Assembly (NCBI RefSeq): GCF_041435495.1
Contig: NZ_CP108644.1
Span: forward strand, 4,759,501-4,823,500
DNA length: 64,000 nucleotides
Source: Streptomyces sp. NBC_01116
GTDB lineage: Bacteria > Actinomycetota > Actinomycetes > Streptomycetales > Streptomycetaceae
Direction: 5' to 3'
Made by a program: the position numbers and the translations under genes. Positions 16,024 to 23,383 of the stretch are shown here, one piece after another (positions within the stretch are counted from its first letter, which is position 1; the number at the start of each line of letters is the position of its first letter). Under the pieces are notes generated by a model. That model did no database searches, had not been told where the DNA came from, and worked only from the letters and a program-made list of their open reading frames with translations.

Positions 16024-16338
16024 TCAGATGACGCGCGGGATCGTCTCGTCGCGCTGGGTGGACCAGTTGGTGACGATCGGCTTGTCCACGGTGGGCGCGT
16101 CGGGAAGTTCGACCTGGGCGGGGTCGGGGTCCTCCTCGGTGGTGGCGATGATGACGTGCTCGAACTGCTTGCCGCCGTCGCCCTCCGTGGTCTTGACGTT
16201 GATGCCGACGTACGCGACGGAGGACCCGGAGAGCTTGATGGGGTCCTCGCCGCCCTGGCCGACGGGCGAGGCAACGCCATCCGCGCCGGAGCCGAAGGAG
16301 ACGCTGGGGCGGCTCGTTCTCGAAATGATCCTGCGCAT
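16024..16338 (-). CDS. hypothetical protein
   Basis: A 104-residue product with no family I recognise. The frame has the strong G/C third-position bias of real Streptomyces genes over most of its length, e.g. the stretch coding VIIATTEEDPDPAQVELPDAP. It is acidic in the middle and lacks a signal peptide or membrane segment after the basic N-terminus (MRRIISRTSR). No clear ribosome site precedes ATG 16338, and the first 10 residues look less coding-like, so the true start may be downstream. It faces away from the exporter leader. Confidence 0.5.
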   Translation of the reverse strand: MRRIISRTSRPSVSFGSGADGVASPVGQGGEDPIKLSGSSVAYVGINVKTTEGDGGKQFEHVIIATTEEDPDPAQVELPDAPTVDKPIVTNWSTQRDETIPRVI

Positions 16339-16514
16339 GTCCAGGTTCTGTCGCAGCGAATCGGTTCCGGGAGGCGCCGGTTCGTCCTGGCGGTTGAGTT
16401 CGCCTGGTTTTGCCCGGTTCTGCCTGTGGGGTCAGGTCTATCCGCGCTGATCGCCGCCAGCCGCTCGTACGGGAACCGCACACGCCCCGTTCCCCAATCC
16501 CGGAGCGTGGCCCT

Positions 16515-16568
16515 GTGAGCCGGATCACGGAGGACTTCGGCACGGGCCGGGCCGGGACCGGTGGGTAG
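16515..16568 (+). CDS. possible 17-codon leader peptide before the exporter
   Basis: GTG 16515 with GGAG about 9 bases upstream opens a 17-residue frame (MSRITEDFGTGRAGTGG) ending in TAG just before the first leader hairpin. The position would suit translation-dependent control of the downstream structure. Codon bias cannot be judged at this length, so it is only a candidate. Confidence 0.3.
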   Translation: MSRITEDFGTGRAGTGG

Positions 16569-16569
16569 G

Positions 16570-16679
16570 ATGGTCGGGCTCGGCCCCGTGGCCGAGGTGG
16601 TCAGGCCCCGCCCTTCGGTGCCTGGTCCGAGGCTTGAAACCTCCGGCGCTCATCTGGACAGAACCCCGGAGGTTTCTTC
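16570..16679 (+). promoter_or_regulatory. structured leader RNA sequestering the exporter ribosome site
   Basis: Three successive hairpins can form. I is CTCGGCC/GGCCGAG (16579-16585, 16590-16596). II is GGTCAGGC/GCCTGGTC (16599-16606, 16620-16627, two wobble pairs). III is a perfect 11-bp stem, GAAACCTCCGG (16636-16646) with CCGGAGGTTTC (16666-16676). The 3' arm of III contains GGAGG (16668-16672), the ribosome site for ATG 16680. An upstream CGGAGG (16528-16533) could compete for the 5' arm. This is the architecture of a translational attenuator or riboswitch. No known Rfam class was recognised. Confidence 0.65.
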
Positions 16680-18146
16680 ATGTCTGTCTTGCCGTCCCCG
16701 TCCCCGTCCACGGCTCCCGATCCCCGCCGATGGTGGGCGCTCGCGGTGATCGCCCTGACGCAGCTGGTGGTCGTGCTCGACGCGACCATCGTCAATGTGG
16801 CCCTGCCCCAGGCCCAGCTCGAACTGGAGCTGAGCGACACCGAGCGGCAGTGGGTCATCACCGCCTACGTCCTGGCGTTCGGCGCGCTGCTGCTGCTCGG
16901 CGGACGCGTCGCCGACTACTGGGGGCGCAAGCGCAGCTACATGGTCGGGATGCTCGGGTTCGGCGCCGCCTCCGTGTGGGGCGGTCTCGCGCAGAGCGGG
17001 ACCGAGCTGATCGCGGCGCGCGGTCTGCAGGGCGTCTTCGCGGCGCTGCTGGCCCCCGCCGCGCTCGCACTGCTGACGGTCACCTTCCCGGCCGGGCGTG
17101 AGCGCGGAACGGCGTTCGCGGTCTTCGGCACCGTCGCCGGAACCGGAGCCGCGGTGGGCCTGGCGCTGGGCGGCGTCCTGACCGAGTACGCGGACTGGCG
17201 GTGGTGCCTGCTGGTCAACATCGTCTTCGCCGTGGCCGGCCTGATCGGTGCGCTGCTGTTCGTCTCCGAGAGCCGGGTCGAGGGCGACAACCGGTACGAC
17301 ATCTGGGGCACCCTCGCCGTCACCCTCGGCCTGGCCGCCCTGGTCTACGGGTTCACCCTGGCCGAGTCCGGATGGGCCGAGCCGGACACCATCGGCTTCC
17401 TCGCCGGCGGCCTGGTGCTGCTGGCGGCGTTCGTGTGGATCGAGGCCCGCGTCGCGCAGCCGCTGCTGCCGCTGCGCATCGTGCGTGACCGCGCCCGCGC
17501 CGGAGCGTTCCTCATCCAGGCGGCCATCGGCGCCGTCTACATCGGGATGACCCTCTACCTGATGTTCCACCTGCAGATCGTGCTCGGGCTCTCCCCGCTG
17601 GCGGCCGGACTCGCGAGCCTCGCGATGACCTTCGCGACCATGATCACCGCACCCGTGGCCGCCAGGCTGCTGCCCACCCGGGGGCCGCGGGTCCTGATGA
17701 CCGGTGGGCCGTTGATCGCCGCGGCCGGGATGCTGTGGCTGACCTTCGTCACGGCCGACGGAAGTTACTGGACGGAGGTCTTCGGCGGTCTCGTCGTCGT
17801 GGGCATCGGGATCGCTTTCGTGATCATCCCGGTGCAGAACGTCGCGCTCGCCGGCGTCGGTCACCACGACGCCGGCGCGGCATCGGCCCTGGTCAACTCC
17901 GCCATGCAGATCGGTGGCTGCGTGGGCCTGTCGGTGTTCACCACGATCTACCTCGGTGCCGTCGAGCGGTCCGCCTCCACCGGTTCCGGCCGGGCGGCCG
18001 CCCTCACCGAGGGCTACTCCGCGGTGTTCCTCGCCACCGCCGTCACCCTGGTGGTCGCGGCGGTCGTCGCCGCGACCATGCTCCGCGGTCGTCGCACCCC
18101 GGTCAGCCCGCAGGCGCCCGCCGAGGTCCCGGTCCACGTCGGCTGA
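16680..18146 (+). CDS. MFS drug exporter, DHA2 (EmrB/QacA) type, 14 TM
   Basis: A 488-residue proton-driven exporter of the 14-segment DHA2 family. Visible motifs are motif D1 LVVVLDATIVNVALPQAQ (about 24-41), motif A GGRVADYWGRKR (about 71-82) and motif C in the fifth segment (AGTGAAVGLALGGVLTEYADWRWCLLVN, about 154-181). The aspartate in segment 1 and the Arg in motif B region suit drug/H+ antiport. The substrate is unknown. ATG 16680 has GGAGG 7 bases before it, buried in a strong hairpin, so expression is probably induced by relief of this structure. It converges with the DoxX-like gene after 3 bp. Confidence 0.9.
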   Translation: MSVLPSPSPSTAPDPRRWWALAVIALTQLVVVLDATIVNVALPQAQLELELSDTERQWVITAYVLAFGALLLLGGRVADYWGRKRSYMVGMLGFGAASVWGGLAQSGTELIAARGLQGVFAALLAPAALALLTVTFPAGRERGTAFAVFGTVAGTGAAVGLALGGVLTEYADWRWCLLVNIVFAVAGLIGALLFVSESRVEGDNRYDIWGTLAVTLGLAALVYGFTLAESGWAEPDTIGFLAGGLVLLAAFVWIEARVAQPLLPLRIVRDRARAGAFLIQAAIGAVYIGMTLYLMFHLQIVLGLSPLAAGLASLAMTFATMITAPVAARLLPTRGPRVLMTGGPLIAAAGMLWLTFVTADGSYWTEVFGGLVVVGIGIAFVIIPVQNVALAGVGHHDAGAASALVNSAMQIGGCVGLSVFTTIYLGAVERSASTGSGRAAALTEGYSAVFLATAVTLVVAAVVAATMLRGRRTPVSPQAPAEVPVHVG

Positions 18147-18149
18147 TCC

Positions 18150-18743
18150 TCACCCCGGCGGTGTTCGGTCGGTGCCGTCCGGACACCGCGCGGACCTGGA
18201 GCGGCTTCCCCAGGCGTCGGCGGCCACGACCAGGCACACCGCCACCAGGACCACGTTCTTGACGACGTACTGCCCTTCCATGGTCGGCGCGGGGGAGTGG
18301 GGCTGCCACATCGCGTCGGGGAGGAGGACGAGGGTCGAGAACACGCCGCCCATGTGGAGGAAGAACGCGACGAGGGCGGGGCGCAGCAGGCGGCCGCCGG
18401 CGATCAGGCCGATGCCGATGGCCGTCTCCAGTGCCGCGAGGGAGAGCAGCAGCACCGTCTCCGGGACGAGGCCCAGGGTCATCTTCGTCGCCGCGTCGAC
18501 GGCCAGTTGCTCCGCGGGGCTGGCGGAGGGGAAGAGTTTCAGGACTCCGAAACCCACGAAGACGATCCCGACCGTCACCCTCAGCAGGACCAGGGCACGC
18601 ATGTTGACGTGGTCGGCCAGCCGTTGAAGGGCTCGGGGACCGGCTGCCGCCGGACGTTCCCGGCCGAACCCGCTGGTGCGGGACGGAGGTTCAGGTGCGC
18701 TGCCGGGCGGGGGAAGGGTCGGCTCGGCGGTGTGGCTCCTCAT
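18150..18743 (-). CDS. DoxX-like membrane protein
   Basis: A 197-residue protein with about four hydrophobic segments after a Pro-rich cytosolic start of some 45 residues. The first segment, LVLLRVTVGIVFVGFGVLKLFP, followed by the segment with LETAIGIGLIAGG, is the DoxX/DoxD pattern. Family members are small membrane proteins tied loosely to thiol or quinone redox systems; no precise role is assigned. ATG 18743 has GGGAG 7 bases upstream. A 1-kb gene-free stretch lies before it. Confidence 0.78.
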   Translation of the reverse strand: MRSHTAEPTLPPPGSAPEPPSRTSGFGRERPAAAGPRALQRLADHVNMRALVLLRVTVGIVFVGFGVLKLFPSASPAEQLAVDAATKMTLGLVPETVLLLSLAALETAIGIGLIAGGRLLRPALVAFFLHMGGVFSTLVLLPDAMWQPHSPAPTMEGQYVVKNVVLVAVCLVVAADAWGSRSRSARCPDGTDRTPPG

Positions 18744-19054
18744 GTGCGATCTCCCGCTGTGTCCGTGGGGGTGGGAAAGCGTGCATGGGCGACCCGCGTG
18801 GGTACGCGGACGCCTGTAGGGCGTTTGCGGGAAGCGTCGACGCTGTCGCTTCGGCGCATGGGGTGACGGGTCCTTCGCTCGGGTCCGTCATTCCGGGGTC
18901 TTCTGTCGGCCGGCTGATGGCGGATCCGGGGGATCCGGAAGATGGGGTTGGAGGTGGGGATGACGGTGGGGATGGTGAGGTCGAACGCGTCTGGCCTGGT
19001 TCGTGGGCGAGGCAGGGGCGGCGCGTCATCACCACCGCCGACTGCCTCTCACTG

Positions 19055-19070
19055 CTTGGTCTAGACCATA
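19055..19070. promoter_or_regulatory. DasR-responsive-element-like palindrome
   Basis: CTTGGTCTAGACCATA contains the perfect palindrome TGGTCTAGACCA, the core of the dre site (ACTGGTCTAGACCACT-like) bound by the N-acetylglucosamine regulator DasR and found at chitinase promoters. No chitin gene is adjacent; the nearest gene start is the DoxX-like gene, 312 bp away on the minus strand. Confidence 0.6.
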
Positions 19071-19586
19071 CGGATGGGGGTCCGGAGGTCAAGAGGCGTA
19101 CGGATCGTCCTCTGCCGGAGGTGACGCATTCGCGCCAAGTTGCATCAGGGTGCCCGGCGTTGGGCGCGTACGCCTGCGGAACCCGGGCGCTCGGCCGCGC
19201 AGGTGGTCGGGCCGACGGTGCGGGCCGGGCCGTCACCCGGCTCACCGGCCCGGACGGGTTCCGGCCCACCCCTTTGCTGAGCAGCATCGTTCTGCCGGCT
19301 CCGGGGCCAGGCGCGTTCCGGGGGCGCGAGCCGGGCCGTACTCCCACGGCCTCTTCGAGCCATGCGGGCGCTCTGCCGCCCGCCCGGTCCGCTGCCCGCC
19401 GGTACGCGGGACTTCACCGCTGATTCATCCGGCCGAAAGTGGCCCCGCCGATTCCGGGAGAAAACTCTCATGGCCCGTACTGTGCGGCCGCGCAGGCCCG
19501 CGGGCGTCCGGCCGGGGCCCGGCCGGACGCCACGCCGGGTGCCCAGGTCCACGGCGGGTGGGCGGGCGCCAGGCGGGCCGGGCGAT

Positions 19587-19676
19587 GGGCTGACGGGCGA
19601 GGGGCCGGCGGGCAAGGGGCTGACGGGCGAGGGAAAAGCGGGCGAGGGGCTGACGGGCGAGGGGAAGGCGGGCAAG
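19587..19676. repeat. 30-bp tandem repeat, three units
   Basis: Units at 19587-19616, 19617-19646 and 19647-19676 all begin GGGCTGACGGGCGAGGG and differ at a few positions in the second half. Read on the plus strand in one frame they give a Gly-rich decapeptide repeat (GLTGEGKAGK-like). The repeat lies in the gap just downstream of the glucosidase stop codon. Confidence 0.8.
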
Positions 19677-19774
19677 GGGAAGGGGGAAGGCGGCAATCAG
19701 CCGCCCCGCCTCAGTTCACCTCAGCCCGCCTCGTCCACCTCGCCCGCCTCCGCCCCGCTCCTTCCGCCTCCGGC

Positions 19775-21199
19775 TCAGCGCTCCAGGCCGCCCCGCGCGA
19801 TCGTCTCCGCGTACCACCGCGCGCTGTCCTTCGCCGTGCGGCGCTGCGACGCGAAGTCCACGTGCACGATGCCGAACCGCTTGCTGTAGCCGTACGCCCA
19901 CTCGAAGTTGTCCAGCAGCGACCACAGGAAGTACCCGCGCACGTCCGCCCCGTCCGCGATCGCCCGGTGTACCGCCGCCAGATGGGCGTCCAGGTACGCC
20001 ACCCGCTCCGGATCGTGGACCTCGCCCTCCGGGTCGGCGTAGTCGTCGTACGCCGCCCCGTTCTCCGTCACCAGCAGGGGCACGGACGGGATTTCGTCGC
20101 GGAGGTGGGTCAGCAGCTCGTACAGGCCGTTCGCGTCGACCGGCCAGTCCATCGCGGTGCGCGGGCCGGCCGCCGGGGTGAACGCCACATGCTGTTCCGC
20201 GCCCGCCCACGGCGCCGGGGACTCCGACGCGCCCGCCGAAACCACGCTGGGGGAGTAGTAGTTGATGCCCAGCGAGTCGATCGGCGTCGACGTCACCGCC
20301 AGGTCGCCGTCCCGGACGAACGACCAGTCCGTCACCTCCGCCGTGTCCTCGACCAGGTCCTGCGGCAGCCGGCCGTGGAAGACCGGGTCCAGGAAGATCC
20401 GGTTCGCCACCGCGTCGATCCGGCGCACCGCGTCCCGGTCCGCCTCCGTGTCCGTCAGCGGGCGCAGCGCGTGGAGGTTCAGGGTGAGGGAGACCTCGGC
20501 GGTGTCCGGCAGGAGGTCGCGGAGGACGCGGGCGCCCGCGCCGTGCGCCAGGTTCAGGTGGTGGGCGGCGCGCAGGGCCGCGAGGTCGCTGGTCCGGCCG
20601 GGGGCGTGGACCCCGTTCCCGTACCCGAGGAACGCCGCGCACCAGGGCTCGTTGAGCGTCGTCCAGGTCGGCACCCGGTCGCCCAGCGCCCCGGCCACCA
20701 GGCCCGCGTACTCCGCGAACCGGTGCGCCGTGTCCCGCTCCGGCCAGCCGCCCGCGTCCTCCAGCTCCTGCGGCAGGTCCCAGTGGTAGAGCGTGGCGAC
20801 CGGTCTGATCCCGGCCGCCAGCAGCTCGTCCACCAGGCGGCGGTAGAAGTCCAGGCCGCGCTCCACGGCCGGGCCGCGGCCGGTCGGCTGGACCCGGGGC
20901 CAGGAGACGGAGAACCGGTAGTCCGTGACGCCGAGTTCCTTCATCAGGCGCACGTCGTCGGGCATCCGGTGCAGATGGTCGGCGGCGATGTCTCCGGTGT
21001 CGCCGTTGCGCACCTTGCCGGGTGTCCGGCTGAAGGTGTCCCAGATGGACGGCGTACGGCCGTCCTCGGCGGCCCCGCCCTCGATCTGGTACGCGGCGGT
21101 GGCCGTGCCCCACCGGAACCCGGTCGGGAAGCGGAGCACCGTACCGGTCTCGGTGAGGGCGCCTGTGGCGGTCGCCGGGCGGGCATCGACAGCGGTCAT
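19775..21199 (-). CDS. GH1 beta-glucosidase
   Basis: A cytoplasmic, signal-less enzyme of 474 residues that hydrolyses imported beta-linked disaccharides to glucose. GH1 landmarks are FRWGTATAAYQIEGG (about 29-43), the acid/base motif TLNEPW (about 174-179), GINYYSP, and the nucleophile motif LVTENGAAYDD (about 368-378). FLWSLLDNFEWAYGY completes the active site. It is last in a run of minus-strand genes (binding protein, two permeases, glucosidase), so imported oligosaccharide is probably split here. With a GH81 glucanase next door, laminaribiose is the likely natural substrate. ATG 21199 was chosen; longer upstream reading is a polypurine tract. Confidence 0.93.
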   Translation of the reverse strand: MTAVDARPATATGALTETGTVLRFPTGFRWGTATAAYQIEGGAAEDGRTPSIWDTFSRTPGKVRNGDTGDIAADHLHRMPDDVRLMKELGVTDYRFSVSWPRVQPTGRGPAVERGLDFYRRLVDELLAAGIRPVATLYHWDLPQELEDAGGWPERDTAHRFAEYAGLVAGALGDRVPTWTTLNEPWCAAFLGYGNGVHAPGRTSDLAALRAAHHLNLAHGAGARVLRDLLPDTAEVSLTLNLHALRPLTDTEADRDAVRRIDAVANRIFLDPVFHGRLPQDLVEDTAEVTDWSFVRDGDLAVTSTPIDSLGINYYSPSVVSAGASESPAPWAGAEQHVAFTPAAGPRTAMDWPVDANGLYELLTHLRDEIPSVPLLVTENGAAYDDYADPEGEVHDPERVAYLDAHLAAVHRAIADGADVRGYFLWSLLDNFEWAYGYSKRFGIVHVDFASQRRTAKDSARWYAETIARGGLER

Positions 21200-21212
21200 G
21201 AGACGGACACTC

Positions 21213-21307
21213 CAGAGTGAGGGGAGGAGGCGGACGGAGCCGGAGAAGGAGGAAGGAGTAAGGAGGAAGCCGGAGAAGGAGGAAGGAGAAGGGAAGAGGA
21301 GGAGGGC
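21213..21307. repeat. polypurine tract with a 20-bp direct repeat
   Basis: The plus strand is almost purely G/A through the gap between the permease and the glucosidase. A 20-bp sequence recurs exactly at 21239-21258 and 21269-21288. Such mirror-like purine tracts can slow polymerases or form triplexes; here it lies within the probable transcript. Confidence 0.6.
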
Positions 21308-21312
21308 GCGCG

Positions 21313-22233
21313 TCAGCCCTTGACCGCGCCCTGCATGATGCCGCCGACGATCTGCCGGCCCAGCAGGCCGAAGACCAACAGCACGGGCAGCGTGCCGAGC
21401 AGCGTGCCGGCCATGATCACCGACTGGTCGTTGACGTAACCGCCGCCGAGCTGACGCAGCGCGACCTGCACGGTCGGCTCCTGCGAGGACAGCGCGATGA
21501 TCGGCCAGAAGAAGTCGTTCCACGCCGTCATGAACGTCAGCATCCCGAGCACCGCCATCCCCGGCCGCGCGATCGGGATCACGATCGACCAGAAGATCCG
21601 GGCCGTTGACGCCCCGTCCACCCGGGCCGCCTCGATCAGCTCGTCCGGCAGCGACTGCACCAGGTACTGGCGCATGAAGAACACGCCGAAGGCCGACACC
21701 AGGCCCGGCAGGATCACCGCCTGGAGCTGGTTCACCCACTGGAGCTCGGCGATCAGCATGAAGAGCGGGATGACGCCGAGCTGCGGCGGGATCATCATCG
21801 TCCCGATCGTCAGCGTCAGCAGCGCGCCCCTGCCCCGGAACCTCAGCTTGGCGAAGGCGAATCCGGCGAGCGTGCAGCACAGCACCGTGCCGAGCGTGAT
21901 CGACGACGACACGATCAGCGAGTTCAGCAGCGCCTTGCCGATGTCCGCCTCTTCGAGGACCTGCTCGAAGTTCTTGATCAGGTTCGGTCCCGGCAGCAGG
22001 CTCGGCGGCACCTGCGCCAGGTCCGCGTTGGACCGGCTGGCCGCGACGATCGTCCAGTAGAACGGGAACGCGGAGATCAGCAGCGCGAAGCCGAGGATGA
22101 GGTAGGACAGCCAGCCGCCCTTCATCGTGCGGCCCGCGCCCCCCTTGCCCACCCTGCGGGTGCGCCTGCCCGGCGGGTCCTGCGGCATGCGGCCCTTCCC
22201 GGGCGCGTTCGGCGGTGCGGCGAGCGCGGTCAT
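21313..22233 (-). CDS. sugar ABC transporter permease, MalG/CebG type
   Basis: The second membrane subunit (306 residues) of a carbohydrate uptake system of the CUT1 class. Six segments are visible, and the cytoplasmic EAA loop that docks the ATPase reads ELIEAARVDGASTARIFWSIVIPIARP (about 195-221). An Arg/Gly-rich cytosolic start of about 38 residues precedes segment 1. ATG 22233 overlaps the stop of the partner permease gene by 4 bp, so translation is coupled. No ATPase gene is present; in Streptomyces the shared MsiK ATPase usually serves such importers. Confidence 0.92.
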   Translation of the reverse strand: MTALAAPPNAPGKGRMPQDPPGRRTRRVGKGGAGRTMKGGWLSYLILGFALLISAFPFYWTIVAASRSNADLAQVPPSLLPGPNLIKNFEQVLEEADIGKALLNSLIVSSSITLGTVLCCTLAGFAFAKLRFRGRGALLTLTIGTMMIPPQLGVIPLFMLIAELQWVNQLQAVILPGLVSAFGVFFMRQYLVQSLPDELIEAARVDGASTARIFWSIVIPIARPGMAVLGMLTFMTAWNDFFWPIIALSSQEPTVQVALRQLGGGYVNDQSVIMAGTLLGTLPVLLVFGLLGRQIVGGIMQGAVKG

Positions 22234-23207
22234 CGGCCGGCCTCCTTGGCGGCGCGGCGGCGCGCGATCAGGGCGTTGGCCCCGACGAGCACCACGATCA
22301 GGACGAACATCACCCAGGCGATGGCCGCGGCCCGGCCCAGGTGGAAGAAGCCCCAGCCCTGCTCGTACATGTACAGGCCGAGGGTCTGGTACTGGTGCGA
22401 GATACCGCCGGAGATCGATCCTTCGAACAGCAGCGGCTCGCCGAAGAGCTGGGTCGCGCCGATCGTCGAGATGATCACCGTGAAGACGATCGTGGGGCGG
22501 AGCCCGGGGAGCGTGACGTGGAGGAACTGCCGCCAGCGCGACGCCCCGTCCATCTCCGCCGCCTCGTACAGCTCGTGCGGGATCGACTGCATGCCCGCCA
22601 GATAGATCAGCGCGTTGTACCCGGTCCAGCGCCAGATCACGATGGTGGAGACCGCGATCTGCGAGGCGACCGTGCCGGTCTGCCAGTCCACCGGATCGAA
22701 GCCCACCAGCCCGATCACGTAGTTGATCAGCCCGAAGTCCCGGCCGAAGAGCTGCGCGAAGACGAGCGTGGCCGCGGCCACCGACGTGGCGTACGGGAGC
22801 AGGATCGCGGTCCGGATGAAGGTCCGGCCGCGCAGCTTGTAGTTGAGCAGGTGCGCGAGGCCGAGGGCCATCGCGAGCTGCGGGACCGTGGACAGCACGC
22901 CGATCGTGAACGTGTTGCGCAGCGAGATCCAGAAGTACTCGTCGGTGAACAGCGCCGTGTAGTTGGCGATGCCCCGCCACTCCATCTCGCCGCTCGTCTG
23001 GAGTTCGACCCGGTAGAGCGAGACGAACGCCGTGTAGAGGAGCGGGAAGAGGCCGAAGGCCAGGAAGAGGGTGAAGAAGGGGGCGATGTAGGCGTACGGG
23101 GAGGCCTTGCGCCAGGTGCGCCGGAGGGCGGCGGCCCGGCCGTCGTCGGGGCCGGACCCGGTTCCGGACGGGCGGGGCCCGGCCTTCGCGGTGGCGGTGA
23201 GGGACAC
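22230..23207 (-). CDS. sugar ABC transporter permease, MalF/CebF type
   Basis: The first membrane subunit (325 residues) of the importer, with segments starting at PYAYIAPFFTLFLAFGLFPLLYTAF (about 37-61) and the EAA loop ELYEAAEMDGASRWRQFLHVTLPGLRP (about 215-241). It follows the binding-protein gene after a 176-bp gap in which I see no other gene and precedes the second permease with a 4-bp overlap. The whole set resembles cellobiose CebEFG, but the neighbouring GH81 enzyme suggests beta-1,3-gluco-oligosaccharides. Confidence 0.92.
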   Translation of the reverse strand: MSLTATAKAGPRPSGTGSGPDDGRAAALRRTWRKASPYAYIAPFFTLFLAFGLFPLLYTAFVSLYRVELQTSGEMEWRGIANYTALFTDEYFWISLRNTFTIGVLSTVPQLAMALGLAHLLNYKLRGRTFIRTAILLPYATSVAAATLVFAQLFGRDFGLINYVIGLVGFDPVDWQTGTVASQIAVSTIVIWRWTGYNALIYLAGMQSIPHELYEAAEMDGASRWRQFLHVTLPGLRPTIVFTVIISTIGATQLFGEPLLFEGSISGGISHQYQTLGLYMYEQGWGFFHLGRAAAIAWVMFVLIVVLVGANALIARRRAAKEAGR

Positions 23208-23383
23208 GGTGCGGCCCTTCGGGATCGGGAGCGGGCGGGGACACTACGGAGCGGGGCGAGGCGCGGTAGGAGAGCGGTACGGGGAGAGCACGGCGGGTAC
23301 GGCGGTGGGGCCGGTCCATCCGCCGTGCGCGGGCGGACCGGCCCCTGACCGGCGGGGGCGAGGTGGTGGAGCGGTGAGCGGCG

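Larger units (their letters stand above)
18744..19774. other. 1-kb gene-free region
   Basis: No frame here has sustained codon bias, a plausible start and a recognisable product. It holds a DasR-type palindrome at 19055-19070 and a 30-bp triple repeat at 19587-19676. The gap is large for this gene-dense window, so it may be the scar of a lost gene. The apparent frames through the repeat continue into antisense of the glucosidase gene and were not accepted. Confidence 0.55.

Noticed and set aside
16561..16680. tRNA-like stretch (GGCCGAGGTGGTCAGGC resembles a D-arm)
   Set aside because: No consistent acceptor stem, anticodon arm or T-arm could be built; the bases fit better as hairpins I-III of the exporter leader.
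19362..19889. 175-residue frame through the 30-bp repeat
   Set aside because: It runs into the antisense strand of the glucosidase gene, lacks a ribosome site and has no codon bias outside the repeat.
21313..23319. 668-residue frame spanning both sugar permeases
   Set aside because: The upstream half is an out-of-frame arginine-rich shadow of the first permease; the second permease starts at ATG 22233.
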